Source: Lentzea guizhouensis (lineage in GTDB: Bacteria > Actinomycetota > Actinomycetes > Mycobacteriales > Pseudonocardiaceae). Taken from it: 64,000 nucleotides of DNA. Positions within the stretch are counted from its first letter, which is position 1; every line of letters starts with the position of its first letter. A program made the position numbers and the translations under genes. The notes under the pieces were generated by a model. That model was given only the letters and a program-made list of their open reading frames with translations. It had not been told where the DNA came from and did not search any database. Where the stretch lies: the NCBI RefSeq assembly GCF_001701025.1, contig NZ_CP016793.1, forward strand, positions 1,426,001-1,490,000, read 5' to 3'. Positions 56,335-64,000 of the stretch are shown one piece after another.

Positions 56335-57182
56335 TCGTCTCCGAAGGGCGGTCGATCCAGCTCGCCTGCCGCGTGCTCGGGGTGTCCGAGTCCGGCTTCT
56401 ACGACTGGCGAGGCCGCGCTCCCTCGCCGCGGGCGATCCGCCAAGCCTGGCTCGTCGACCTGATCCGCGAGATCCACGTCGAGTCGTTCCAGGTCTACGG
56501 CGCCCCACGGGTGCACGCCGAACTTACCCTCGGCCGCGGGATCACCGTCGGACACAACACCATCGCGCTTCTCATGCGCCGCAACGGAATCAAGGGCCTG
56601 CCCAACCGGCGCCGGCCGCGACCGAAGCACGACACGCCCACTGCGGTGGACCTGGTCGACCGCGACTTCGCCCGCGCCGCGCCGAACCAACTGTGGGTCA
56701 CCGACATCACCGAACATCCCACCCGTGAAGGCAAGGTGTACTGCGCGGTCGTGCTCGACGTGCACTCCCGGCGCGTCGTCGGCTGGTCGATCGACTCCAG
56801 TCAGACCGCAGCCCTGGCCACCAACGCGCTCGGCATGGCCATCTCGAACCGGTCCCCGCTGTCGGACACGGTGATCCACTCCGACCACGGAGTCCAATTC
56901 ACGTCATGGACTTTCACCAAACGTGCCAAGGAATCCGGGCTTCTGCCGTCGATGGGGTCGATCGGCGACTGCTACGACAATGCCATGATCGAATCGTTCT
57001 GGGGACGCGTGCAGACCGAGCTGCTCGACCGCCGACGATGGCGCACCCGCCTCGAGTTGGCCAACGCCCTGTTCGAGTACCTCGAGATGTTCCACAACCG
57101 CCGCCGACGCCACACCGCACTCGGAATGCTCACACCGATTGAGTACGAACTCCGACACGCCAGGATCGCTCCCGTAGCCTGA
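56331..57182 (+). CDS. IS3 orfB transposase
   Basis: 283 residues if started at GTG 56331; normally made as an orfA-orfB fusion by -1 frameshifting at AAAAGG. HTH_21 domain (LACRVLGVSESGFYDWRG), then the DDE core NQLWVTDITEHPTREGKVYC, VIHSDHGVQFTSWTF and the Glu in DNAMIESFWGRVQTELLDRR, and the IS3 tail NRRRRHTALGMLTPIEYE. Intact. Confidence 0.92.
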   Translation: MIVSEGRSIQLACRVLGVSESGFYDWRGRAPSPRAIRQAWLVDLIREIHVESFQVYGAPRVHAELTLGRGITVGHNTIALLMRRNGIKGLPNRRRPRPKHDTPTAVDLVDRDFARAAPNQLWVTDITEHPTREGKVYCAVVLDVHSRRVVGWSIDSSQTAALATNALGMAISNRSPLSDTVIHSDHGVQFTSWTFTKRAKESGLLPSMGSIGDCYDNAMIESFWGRVQTELLDRRRWRTRLELANALFEYLEMFHNRRRRHTALGMLTPIEYELRHARIAPVA

Positions 57183-57279
57183 ACTCCAGCAACTCGGCTC
57201 CGCCAAACGGGGTGAGGATCAAAGTCTCCGAGCTGTCGGGGGAACGTCAATGACTGATCAGCTGCGGAGGCTGGTGTGG

Positions 57280-57846
57280 TCAGCGGAGGCTGCGTGTCGT
57301 GGCGGTGGCGAAGCGGAACTCGATGTCAGTGGGAACCGTGTCCAGTTCGAGTGCCTGACGTAGTCGGGGCAAGCCCTCGTCCTCCAGCTGGTGGCGGACG
57401 TCGGCGGGATCTGCGTCCTGCTCGATCACGATGATCAGTGCGAGTTCCGGGGCGTCGCGCGGGCCGGTGAGCGTGGCGCGGGCTTCGTGTACTCCGGGAT
57501 AGGTGCGTAGCTCTTCGGCAAGCGGCGCGACGGCCGTGTTTGCGGAGAGTTCCGTGTGGCCGAGGTCGGTGTCTTCACGCCAGGTAGGTGAACTGGGACC
57601 GCGAACGGCTTGTGCGAGCAGCCAGCGCAGCGCCAGCAGGCCGACCAGGACCGCCATGCCGGCTGCGGCGTACAGCGCCCACGCCGGAGGCGGATCGACG
57701 GCGGGCACGACAGGTGCACCGGGGTCAACGAGGTGCAGAACGCGGAAGTGGGTGGCGAGCGTGAACCCGCCCACTGCGAGCAGTGCGACACCGATCGCGG
57801 CCAGCAGTGTGCGGTTGAGCCGCGCAGGGCGGCGGGGGCCGGTCAC
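57280..57846 (-). CDS. AmaP-like alkaline shock membrane anchor
   Basis: 188 residues. Two N-terminal helices (LLAAIGVALLAVGGFTL and WALYAAAGMAVLVGLLALRW) and a soluble domain with LAEELRTYPGVHEARATLTG. Members of this family anchor Asp23 proteins to the membrane. Last gene of the Asp23 operon; its start overlaps the upstream stop (ATGA). Likely stress-responsive. Confidence 0.8.
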   Translation of the reverse strand: MTGPRRPARLNRTLLAAIGVALLAVGGFTLATHFRVLHLVDPGAPVVPAVDPPPAWALYAAAGMAVLVGLLALRWLLAQAVRGPSSPTWREDTDLGHTELSANTAVAPLAEELRTYPGVHEARATLTGPRDAPELALIIVIEQDADPADVRHQLEDEGLPRLRQALELDTVPTDIEFRFATATTRSLR

Positions 57847-58370
57847 GACGCTTTCCTTGGTGAGCGGACCCGCACCGACACGGCGGGCCGGGCGACGGGA
57901 GCGATCTGGTCAAGGCGGCGTGCGACCGCGGCGCGGACCGCGTCGGCCAGTCCTTCCGGGCGGGTACGGCCGGTGTTCACGCGGACCTTCACCCGTCGTC
58001 CGCGCAGGGCGACGGTCGCGCCGCTGACACCGTCCACGGTGGAGGCGGCGGCGCGCAGCGTGGAGCGCATGCCGCGGCTGGACGCACCGGAGTTCGGCGT
58101 GCCCTGCATCGGCAGCACTGTCGGCGCGCCGGGCACCACGGCCGCGAACGCCAGCAGCAGGCCCAGCACCGCGACGGCGCCACCAGCAACGGCCACGGCT
58201 GTGCCGGTCCATCGGAGTCCGTGCAGGTAGCCAGCGACCGCGCCGTAGTTCACCCATGCCGGTTCGCGAAGAAGCATCTGGATCGCCACGACCGCGACGA
58301 CCACCGCTGCCGCGAGCAGAATCAGCGCGGTGACCGTAGCCGGGATCGCTCGGCTGGGACGTCGTTTCAC
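57843..58370 (-). CDS. DUF6286-like membrane protein of Asp23 operon
   Basis: 175 residues. Basic N-terminus, two helices (TALILLAAAVVVAVVAIQ and AVAGGAVAVLGLLLAFAAVV), and a conserved C-terminal domain STVDGVSGATVALRGRRVKV. DUF6286 proteins occur in actinomycete Asp23/AmaP operons; role unknown. Overlaps both neighbours. Confidence 0.75.
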   Translation of the reverse strand: MKRRPSRAIPATVTALILLAAAVVVAVVAIQMLLREPAWVNYGAVAGYLHGLRWTGTAVAVAGGAVAVLGLLLAFAAVVPGAPTVLPMQGTPNSGASSRGMRSTLRAAASTVDGVSGATVALRGRRVKVRVNTGRTRPEGLADAVRAAVARRLDQIAPVARPAVSVRVRSPRKAS

Positions 58371-58798
58371 TCGACCCTCCTGCGTAGGGTTGCGGTGTCG
58401 TTGTGCAACGCGGTCACGGCGATGTCGACTCGAGTGACCGATAGCCCGGTCAGCTCGCCCACCCGGCGCACCACGTGCTCACGCACGCGTTGCACCGTGC
58501 GGGCGACCGGCGCGGGATAGGTCAGCGACAGCCGCACGGTCAACGTCGCGGTGTCGCCCACGACGTGCGCGGAGACCTTCGCGTCCTGGGCGTGAGGTTT
58601 CCCGCCGAGGCTCACTCCCAGCACCTGGTCGACGGCACCACCGACACCGTCGACCTCGAGGACCGCGTGGCCGGCGAGGCGCGCCACGACCTCCTCCGAG
58701 ATCCGCAGCGCACCGCGTCCGGAGGCATCGGCGACTACTCGGGGGCCACTGTCGCGCTGCGGCATCGCCGTGAGCGGAGCGGGGATCGTTGCGGTCAC
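58367..58798 (-). CDS. Asp23/Gls24-family protein 1
   Basis: 143 residues. Asp23 pattern: RISEEVVARLAGHAVLEVDG, GDTATLTVRLSLTYPAPVAR and VGELTGLSVTRVDIAVTAL. Forms cell-envelope-associated assemblies in Gram-positives. Start overlaps the small upstream protein region. Confidence 0.85.
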   Translation of the reverse strand: MTATIPAPLTAMPQRDSGPRVVADASGRGALRISEEVVARLAGHAVLEVDGVGGAVDQVLGVSLGGKPHAQDAKVSAHVVGDTATLTVRLSLTYPAPVARTVQRVREHVVRRVGELTGLSVTRVDIAVTALHNDTATLRRRVE

Positions 58799-58803
58799 GT
58801 TCG

Positions 58804-58980
58804 TCAGCCCCGATCGCGGCCGGCGAACTGGGACAGGTCGAGCTTGCCGTCCAGGTAACGACCCACCAGCAGACCTGCCGCTCCGAAGACGACGGTCGCG
58901 GCGAACGCCCCGAACCCGCCCACCGCGGCCGCCAGCCCCAGCAACACACCTATCAGCAAGCCCATCTGCGTCCTGCTCAT
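58804..58980 (-). CDS. DUF2273-like small membrane protein
   Basis: 58 residues from ATG 58980: one long hydrophobic region (TQMGLLIGVLLGLAAAVGGF and AFAATVVFGAAGLLVGRYLD) and a polar tail KLDLSQFAGRDRG. This matches the small membrane proteins found with Asp23 and AmaP. Not in most frame listings because of its size. Confidence 0.75.
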   Translation of the reverse strand: MSRTQMGLLIGVLLGLAAAVGGFGAFAATVVFGAAGLLVGRYLDGKLDLSQFAGRDRG

Positions 58981-59339
58981 GACGTCACCTCCGCGAAATC
59001 ACCCGCTGCTACGGGCGGCTCCCGCAGCGCACCACCCGCGTGCTCGCCGTGCGGCAGCCCCAGTTCGACCAGGTCACCGATCACCACGTGCACCGGCACA
59101 CCCGTCGCGCCGGCGGCGCCCACAGCGCCGCGGACCGCCTGCGCGACCCGACCGGCGGCGAACGGGTAGCCGACCACCACGCTGACCGTCACTTCGTCCT
59201 CGCGCACCCGAACCCCGACAGTCCGGTGCGGCGGCGTGAAAGTCGCCACCTCACCGAACCGCCCGCCGTGCAGGCCCACCACCTCGGGTAGAGCCCGCAC
59301 GGCGGCGGCGATCCGTGCGGCGTCGGGATCCGAGCTCAC
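58977..59339 (-). CDS. Asp23/Gls24-family-like protein 2
   Basis: 120 residues from GTG 59339. Core: ALPEVVGLHGGRFGEVATF, TVGVRVREDEVTVSVVVGYP and AGRVAQAVRGAVGAAGATGV. Shorter and divergent from the other two Asp23 proteins. ATGA/GTGA-type overlaps on both sides. Confidence 0.75.
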   Translation of the reverse strand: MSSDPDAARIAAAVRALPEVVGLHGGRFGEVATFTPPHRTVGVRVREDEVTVSVVVGYPFAAGRVAQAVRGAVGAAGATGVPVHVVIGDLVELGLPHGEHAGGALREPPVAAGDFAEVTS

Positions 59340-59812
59340 TTGACCCGGCCGTTGTCGGTGGGCTCGTCCTCGTCGTCGGACGGGATGTGCAGGTCCTGCA
59401 CGTCGATGTTGACCTCCACCACCTCCAGGCCGGTCATCCGTTCCACCGCGCCGATGACGTTGCGGCGAATGGCCTGCGCCACGTCGGTGATCGCCACCCC
59501 GTACTCGACGACGATCTGGAGATCCACCGCCGCCTGCTTCTCGCCGACCTCGACCGACACGCCCTGGCCCGCCGACGCGGTCGCACCGGGAATCCGTTCC
59601 CGGATCGCCGAGAACGCCCGCGCCGCCCCGCCACCGAGCCCGTGCACACCTGGCACCTCCCGCGCCGAGAGACCGGCGATCTTCTGCACGACACCATCGG
59701 CGATCGACGTCGTGCCGTGGCTGCTGACCAGATCCGCCTTGCCGCTTCCCGACCTCTGGGCCGGTGCGCTGTACCCGCTGGACTTCGAGGCGGTCACAGT
59801 TGACTCGGACAT
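59336..59812 (-). CDS. Asp23/Gls24-family protein 3 (operon leader)
   Basis: 158 residues from ATG 59812 with GGAGGG upstream; open frame continues to 59971 but the ribosome site decides the start. VVQKIAGLSAREVPGVHGLG, VSVEVGEKQAAVDLQIVVEYG, DVAQAIRRNVIGAVERMTGL and VNIDVQDLHIPSDDEDEPTD form a full Asp23 domain with an acidic tail. First gene of the six-gene Asp23-AmaP operon. Confidence 0.85.
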   Translation of the reverse strand: MSESTVTASKSSGYSAPAQRSGSGKADLVSSHGTTSIADGVVQKIAGLSAREVPGVHGLGGGAARAFSAIRERIPGATASAGQGVSVEVGEKQAAVDLQIVVEYGVAITDVAQAIRRNVIGAVERMTGLEVVEVNIDVQDLHIPSDDEDEPTDNGRVK

Positions 59813-60229
59813 TGCCGTCCCTCCAAGAGACGATTCGGACAATCTCGGTGCGCGACGCACACCCCTTATCGAGACCACCACCAGAGTCGTGATCCCGCTC
59901 GACTCCGAAGCCGAACCCAACCAATCGAGTGAACCCGACGAAAACGTCGCGGCGTTTTCAAAGAAACTCACGTCTTACGCGCGAAGCCACGAGGACAGGG
60001 TTCCTAACTGGTCTGAGGACTGCGCGATCACCATCGCGAGGAGCTTCTGCTCGCAGTGACCGAGCGGCGAGCGATCGTCACCCCGGACTCGACTCAATAG
60101 TGGCGGTCAGACCTGCCTAGCGATTGCCCTGCGTCACCTCACCCGGGGATCGGCAGGATTCTGGTCACGGGTCAGAGTGAACCTGCGATAAATCCCGTGC
60201 CCTCGACCCGAGTCCGATGTTCCATGGAA
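59813..60229. other. Upstream region of Asp23 operon
   Basis: Likely contains the operon promoter; I find no convincing gene and no certain -35/-10 pair. Confidence 0.4.
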
Positions 60230-60560
60230 TCAGCAGCCCGCCTTGTCCGGCCACAGGCGAGGCTGCTTCGCCAGCAGCCCCCGCTGCTCGGGAAACCGGT
60301 GCAGCCCGAGCTCCGCGCTGCCGATCAGGTGGCGTGAGGGTTCGAGGCCCGCGAACATCAGCAACACGACCTGCACGCACCCTTCCACCTCCGTGAAGCT
60401 GAAGCCGGGGTTGTCCTGCGCCATCAGGCCGCCCAGGAGACTGTTGTGCGACAGCCTCGCCATGTCGGCGGCCAGGTCGCGCGACCACGCCATGAGCAGC
60501 TGCGCGCTACCCCAGCCGCGCCTCACGCTGCGGCCCTCCTCGTCAGATAAGCGCAGGCTC
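60230..60560 (-). pseudogene. Cytochrome P450 internal fragment
   Basis: The frame has MARLSHNSLLGGLMAQDNPG, FSFTEVEGCVQVVLLMFAGL and LIGSAELGLHRFPEQRGLLA, i.e. the I-helix and following part of a bacterial P450, where the usual AGHET/AGxE-T motif is AGLEPS. The haem loop and the N-terminal two thirds are missing. Confidence 0.6.
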
Positions 60561-60888
60561 ATTCCTCGCCCCGACCCTTGCAACGCGGAACAAGCCGAGA
60601 AGGGCCCATCAGAACTTCGCCGGAGGAGTGCGCCAGGAACAGTCGGGTACTGATGGAAGGCCGTGCACGTGCGTGCACGCACGGTAGGACCGCTTCCAGT
60701 GGTCCCGGCCGCCGCCGGCGCGGGACGTTGAAGCACCCAGCTACCTGCCGCCGGCCCGGTTGCGACTCCCCAGGTCGCCTCGGCAAGTCCCGCCACAATG
60801 CGACCGGCAGCCGTATCATTCGCTGGCGCGCGTTCACCAAGCGGCCGGCCGCAGACTCCCCGTTGAACCGCGAAGGAGTGCTGCGGAC
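60561..60888. other. Intergenic, no gene seen
   Basis: No supportable gene. Confidence 0.45.
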
Positions 60889-61735
60889 GTGACAGACGAG
60901 ACGCGCGCATTCCAGCCGTCATCCGCCCAGTCGCAGAACCACGATCACCGCGATGCCCTGGAGCGCCTCGACGAGACCAGCGACGCGCTGCCGCGCTGCG
61001 CGACGCCGTCACCGGCGAGGAGCCACTGGAGGACGCGCTGCAGCAGTTGGCCGAGACAACGACCAAAGCGACACCCGACGCGGACGCTGTGACCGTCTCC
61101 ATCGCGACGCTGGAGAAGCCGAGCACGGCGGTCGCCACGGACACCCGTCTCGTCGAGGTCGACGAAAAGCAAGTACAAACGCCAACCGCGGCCCATGCCT
61201 GGAGCCCGCACGCACCCGCAAGGCCGTGCGTGCGGTCGTCGGCCAGCAAAGCCACGAATGGCCTGAGTTCGACGCCGCCGCAGCCGAGCACGGAGTACGC
61301 GCCTACCTGGCCGTTCCCGTGATGCTGCCGGCGTCGGACGGAACCGAGGAGCAGCACATCGGCTCGCTCAACATCTACAGCTACACGGCGTCAGCCTTCG
61401 ATCCGTTCGACGAAGGCCTCATGCGGCTGTTCACCACAGCGGCATCGGCCACGGTCAGCGGCGCACAGCGATGGCAAGGCCTGCGCGAGCGGGTCGAACA
61501 ACTGGAACGGGCGCTGGTGTCACGCGGTGTCATCGACCAGGCGAAAGGTGTGCTGATGGCGGTGCACAGCTGCTCGGCCGACGAAGCCTTCGCCATGCTC
61601 GTGGAACGATCCCAGCATGAGAACACCAAGCTCCGCATCGTGGCCGGGAAACTGCTCGAGTCTGTCACCAACACCTGCGGAACGCGCCAAACGATGCGCG
61701 CTCCGCAGGAGGCGGGGGCGGGGACAGTCCTTTGA
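60889..61735 (+). pseudogene. GAF-ANTAR regulator, two frameshifts
   Basis: GTG 60889 starts TDETRAFQPSSAQSQNHDHR; after a shift near 60995 come TGEEPLEDALQQLAETTTKA and AVATDTRLVEVDEKQVQT, and after another near 61185 the GAF part VGQQSHEWPEFDAAAAEHGV, VRAYLAVPVMLPASDG and the ANTAR part RVEQLERALVSRGVIDQAKG and MAVHSCSADEAFAMLVERSQ. ANTAR domains bind two-stem RNA hairpins to prevent termination. Broken. Confidence 0.7.
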
Positions 61736-62141
61736 AGGCGGCCTCCTCAGATTCACACCGGCGGTCCGGAACACCTGGCACCGTCGCCTTGGTCTTCACG
61801 CGTGCGGCGGAACTCCTTGAGGTCGCTCGTGTCGCGTCGATGGATCGGCACCGCAACGCCAGCGCCGAGATCCCTCAGCCTGGCAGCCTGCTCGGGCAAC
61901 ACGAAGTGGCATTCGTCAACGCGATCCTGGAGGGCATCGCTGCCTCTGGCGTGAGCTTCTGCTGGCCCCTGGGTGCCGGCCTTGCCTGACTTGGGGTGAC
62001 GAGGACAAGCGAGCCATCGCGTCCTTGTTCGGGTGACTCCGGAGACAACGGGTCACGTCGTATTTGGCGTGTGGCCTGCTGGTGGGCGCCACCGGCATGG
62101 TCAAAGTCCTCCCTGTGGCGGCAAAGGATTGAGCGGCTTCG
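61736..62141. other. Region left of integrase, no clear gene
   Basis: A weak 85-codon plus-strand frame (61732-61989, TTG start) ends GVSFCWPLGAGLA but I do not recognise it. An att site of the element may lie here; no tRNA found. Confidence 0.3.
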
Positions 62142-63332
62142 TCACGCGGCGACGCGCCAGTTGCTGTCGATGTCGACGGGTGCGTTGATGACGGCCTTCT
62201 CCCAGCGTTCCTGCAGGTGTTGCAGCAGGCGTGCTTCGACGGCGGCGGCGACGTGGGAGTAGGTCTCCTGGACCTTGTCGGGCATGACGTGGCCGAGACG
62301 GAGTGCCTGGGCGATTTCGGGGATGCCGTCGTCGATCATCCAGGTCTTGTGGCTGTGGCGGGTGCCGTGGAAGGTCAGGCCGGGTTTGGCTGGGTGTAGC
62401 CGGATCCTGGGGTTGTCGACGTGGAGGTTGCCGTCGGCGGCGGGGCGTTGGGCGCGGCGGGCGAAGTTGCTGCGCCGCAGGAGGCCGCCGTCGGGGCCGA
62501 TGAAGACGTGCGGGTGCTTGTGGGTGGCGAGTTGGATGCGCAGCAGTCGGACGTTGAACGGGACGAGGCTGATGGTGCGGGCGGAGGCCTCGGTCTTGGG
62601 CGGGCCGAGCCACAGTTTGCCGGAGGCGGATTCGTGCAGGGTGCCGGTGTCGGGGTCGATGACGATGAAGCCGGTGTCGTCGTCGAACAGGTGCACGTTG
62701 TGCCGTTGCAGGCCGGTCAGTTCGCCCCAGCGGGCTCCTGTCCATCCGGCGGTGACTTCCAAGATGGCGCCGCTGGGTCCGTAGCAGGCGGCGATCTGGT
62801 CGGCGACTTCGAGCAGTTCGACGGGTTCGGCCCAGACTTTCTTCTTCGGGCGCTGGCCGTGGCGTCGTCGTCCCCGGCGAGGTGGCCGGATCGGGTTGGC
62901 CGCGATAAGTTTCTCGTCAACCGCGTCAGACAGGATCAGCGACAGCAGCTTGGTGATGCCCTGCACCGTGACCGGTGACAGATGTATGCGGAGTTCTTTG
63001 GCCCACGCCTGGATCTTGAGGTTCTTGAAGTCGGCGAAGGCGGTGTCGCCCCAACGGGGTTCGATGTGCTTGCGCACGATGCTGCGGTAGTTCTCCTCGG
63101 TGCGCAGGTCGACGTCGATCGCGGCCCAGAAGTCGGGGAGGAACTCGCCGAGGGTGGTCTGGCCGCCGACGGGGTCGAGCCAGGTTCCTTTGCGCTGATC
63201 GGATTTCATGTCGTCGATGTGGTCCTGCGCGGCTTGCTCAGTGGGGAATCCAGGGATCGAGCCGATGCTGTTGTCGCCGCGGCGGTAGCGGACACGCCAT
63301 GTGTTGTCGCCGCACTGTTCTGCCCAGGCCAT
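62142..63332 (-). CDS. Tyrosine site-specific integrase
   Basis: 396 residues from ATG 63332 (frame open to 63422). Arm-binding N-terminus (NTWRVRYRRGDNSIGSIPGF), core-binding helices (VQGITKLLSLILSDAVDEKL) and the catalytic domain with Arg in TGARWGELTGLQ, HGTRHSHKT (His-x-x-Arg) and the Tyr in VQETYSHVAAAVEARLL. Full length and apparently active. Placed next to an excisionase as in actinomycete integrative elements (SLP1/pSAM2 class). Confidence 0.93.
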   Translation of the reverse strand: MAWAEQCGDNTWRVRYRRGDNSIGSIPGFPTEQAAQDHIDDMKSDQRKGTWLDPVGGQTTLGEFLPDFWAAIDVDLRTEENYRSIVRKHIEPRWGDTAFADFKNLKIQAWAKELRIHLSPVTVQGITKLLSLILSDAVDEKLIAANPIRPPRRGRRRHGQRPKKKVWAEPVELLEVADQIAACYGPSGAILEVTAGWTGARWGELTGLQRHNVHLFDDDTGFIVIDPDTGTLHESASGKLWLGPPKTEASARTISLVPFNVRLLRIQLATHKHPHVFIGPDGGLLRRSNFARRAQRPAADGNLHVDNPRIRLHPAKPGLTFHGTRHSHKTWMIDDGIPEIAQALRLGHVMPDKVQETYSHVAAAVEARLLQHLQERWEKAVINAPVDIDSNWRVAA

Positions 63333-63469
63333 GTTGACCGCCTCCGGTGTGGTGTGGGGGTCGCGGATGTGACAAACACATGGACGCTCGATACCGCGAA
63401 AAGCGGAAGCATTGACATACAAGAACTTTGGACAGTCCTAAGAGGTCCGTGACCGTCGACGCGTCCAGG

Positions 63470-63784
63470 TCATCGCTGATGTCGAGGCGCTCGCGCACGG
63501 GTGCGAGTAGCGCATTGTGCGGACGCGACGATCGCGTCCAGATCGGCGTGGGAGAATCTCAAGTGCTTGCCGAGACGGGTGGACGGGATCCGGCGCTGTC
63601 CAGCTTGCCTGCGCAGCCAGGACTCCTTGACCGTAAGGATCACGGCGGCCTGGCCGGGGGTGTACAGCAGCTGTGCCCCCGGCTCGGGGAGTTCCTGCGC
63701 AGCGGTCGGTACCTGCGTGACACCCACCTCGTGTATTCCTACTTCGTCTGAACAGCGAGGTCGCTCGGTGCCGGACGGAATCAT
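63470..63784 (-). CDS. Excisionase (MerR-like winged helix)
   Basis: 104 residues from ATG 63784. TPGQAAVILTVKESWLRRQA and RRIPSTRLGKHLRFSHADLD is the typical excisionase/MerR winged helix. Directs the integrase toward excision of the integrative element. Overlaps the stop of the upstream gene (TGA within ATGA). Confidence 0.85.
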   Translation of the reverse strand: MIPSGTERPRCSDEVGIHEVGVTQVPTAAQELPEPGAQLLYTPGQAAVILTVKESWLRRQAGQRRIPSTRLGKHLRFSHADLDAIVASAQCATRTRARAPRHQR

Positions 63785-64000
63785 GGCGTGCTCCGTCCGT
63801 CGCTGGATCGCGGGATGTCGTCGGGTGTCGGTGGCTGTGCGTGCCACCGGCGGGCGCGGCGTGGGTTGACGGAAGTGGTGGTGACGCCGTCGGCGTTGAC
63901 GGTGACGAGATGGGCGTATTCGGACGCCCAGCGGCGCCGGATCCAGCGGATGACCGTACGGGTTAGCGTGCAAACGCCGTGGAACACGAGCAGACCGAGG
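63781..64000 (-). CDS. Partial gene at right edge, integrative element
   Basis: The frame is open to the window edge; the last 68 codons read RTVIRWIRRRWASEYAHLVT and end DGRSTP. No start can be chosen because the 5' end is outside the window (GTG 63987 is possible). Probably the gene upstream of xis in the element; unassigned. Confidence 0.4.
   Translation of the reverse strand, partial: LGLLVFHGVCTLTRTVIRWIRRRWASEYAHLVTVNADGVTTTSVNPRRARRWHAQPPTPDDIPRSSDGRSTP

Larger units (their letters stand above)
56060..57230 (+). mobile_element. IS3-family insertion sequence, 5' truncated
   Basis: orfA and orfB are both readable but the first 20 or so residues of orfA are missing, so the left end is lost. 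The right end lies near 57230 but I cannot name the inverted repeat. It interrupts an NlpC/P60 gene. Confidence 0.65.

Overview
The window is GC-rich DNA (roughly 65-70 percent by eye) with GTG starts, ATGA/GTGA gene overlaps, a spore-pigment type II polyketide cluster, SchA/CurD proteins, an Asp23/AmaP operon, a GAF-ANTAR regulator and an IS110/IS3/IS5/IS481/ISL3 load. This points to a filamentous actinomycete; Pseudonocardiales (Saccharothrix/Lentzea/Amycolatopsis type) is my inference. The many broken genes, integrase fragments, a decayed prophage and a terminal int-xis module suggest an accessory, low-constraint region rather than core genome.

Layout. 0.4-5.8 kb: first copy of a repeat-bearing GT-B-like protein, an overlapping convergent NB-ARC/TPR NTPase, a small membrane protein and a GT1 glycosyltransferase. 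6-12.3 kb: a STAS fossil and three insertion sequences (IS481, IS110, ISL3 with perfect ends and target duplication). 12.7-13.7 kb: small membrane and secreted proteins. 13.9-21.0 kb: a whiE-like aromatic polyketide operon (monooxygenase, SchA/CurD, cupin, KS-alpha, KS-beta, ACP, aromatase, cyclase, FAD hydroxylase, second SchA/CurD) with a one-base lesion in KS-beta. 20.9-27.6 kb: SAM methyltransferase, DUF3558-like lipoprotein, a frameshifted membrane protein, a second IS110, a truncated methyltransferase and a truncated TrkA/KtrA gene beside a 131-bp tandem duplication. 27.8-34.1 kb: second copy of the repeat/STAND system with a small membrane protein, then a frameshifted alpha/beta hydrolase and a frameshifted caspase-like/NTPase gene. 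34.2-43.2 kb: secreted proteins, zinc-ribbon protein, DUF6192 plus winged-helix cassette, IS5, integrase and P450 fossils. 43.8-48.4 kb: prophage head-gene remnant. 48.5-52.4 kb: third repeat/STAND locus, here divergent. 52.7-54.0 kb: second DUF6192 plus winged-helix cassette. 54-57.2 kb: thioredoxin-like, methyltransferase and NlpC/P60 fossils and an IS3. 57.3-59.8 kb: Asp23/AmaP stress operon. 60-62 kb: P450 and ANTAR fossils. 62.1-64 kb: tyrosine integrase and excisionase of an integrative element that runs off the right edge.

Most notable is a three-times repeated two- or three-gene system. Each copy has a GT-B-like protein carrying an in-frame array of perfect CCGGAAA heptanucleotides (10, 12 and 7 units) directly after a conserved HGxGYxK block, always next to an NB-ARC/TPR STAND NTPase; two of three copies also have a small N-terminally anchored membrane protein. 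Seven is not a multiple of three, so loss or gain of one unit shifts the downstream frame, while the array itself encodes the same heptapeptide in every frame. I infer a phase-variable, possibly immune-like conflict system; this rests on architecture and co-occurrence, not on any search or experiment.
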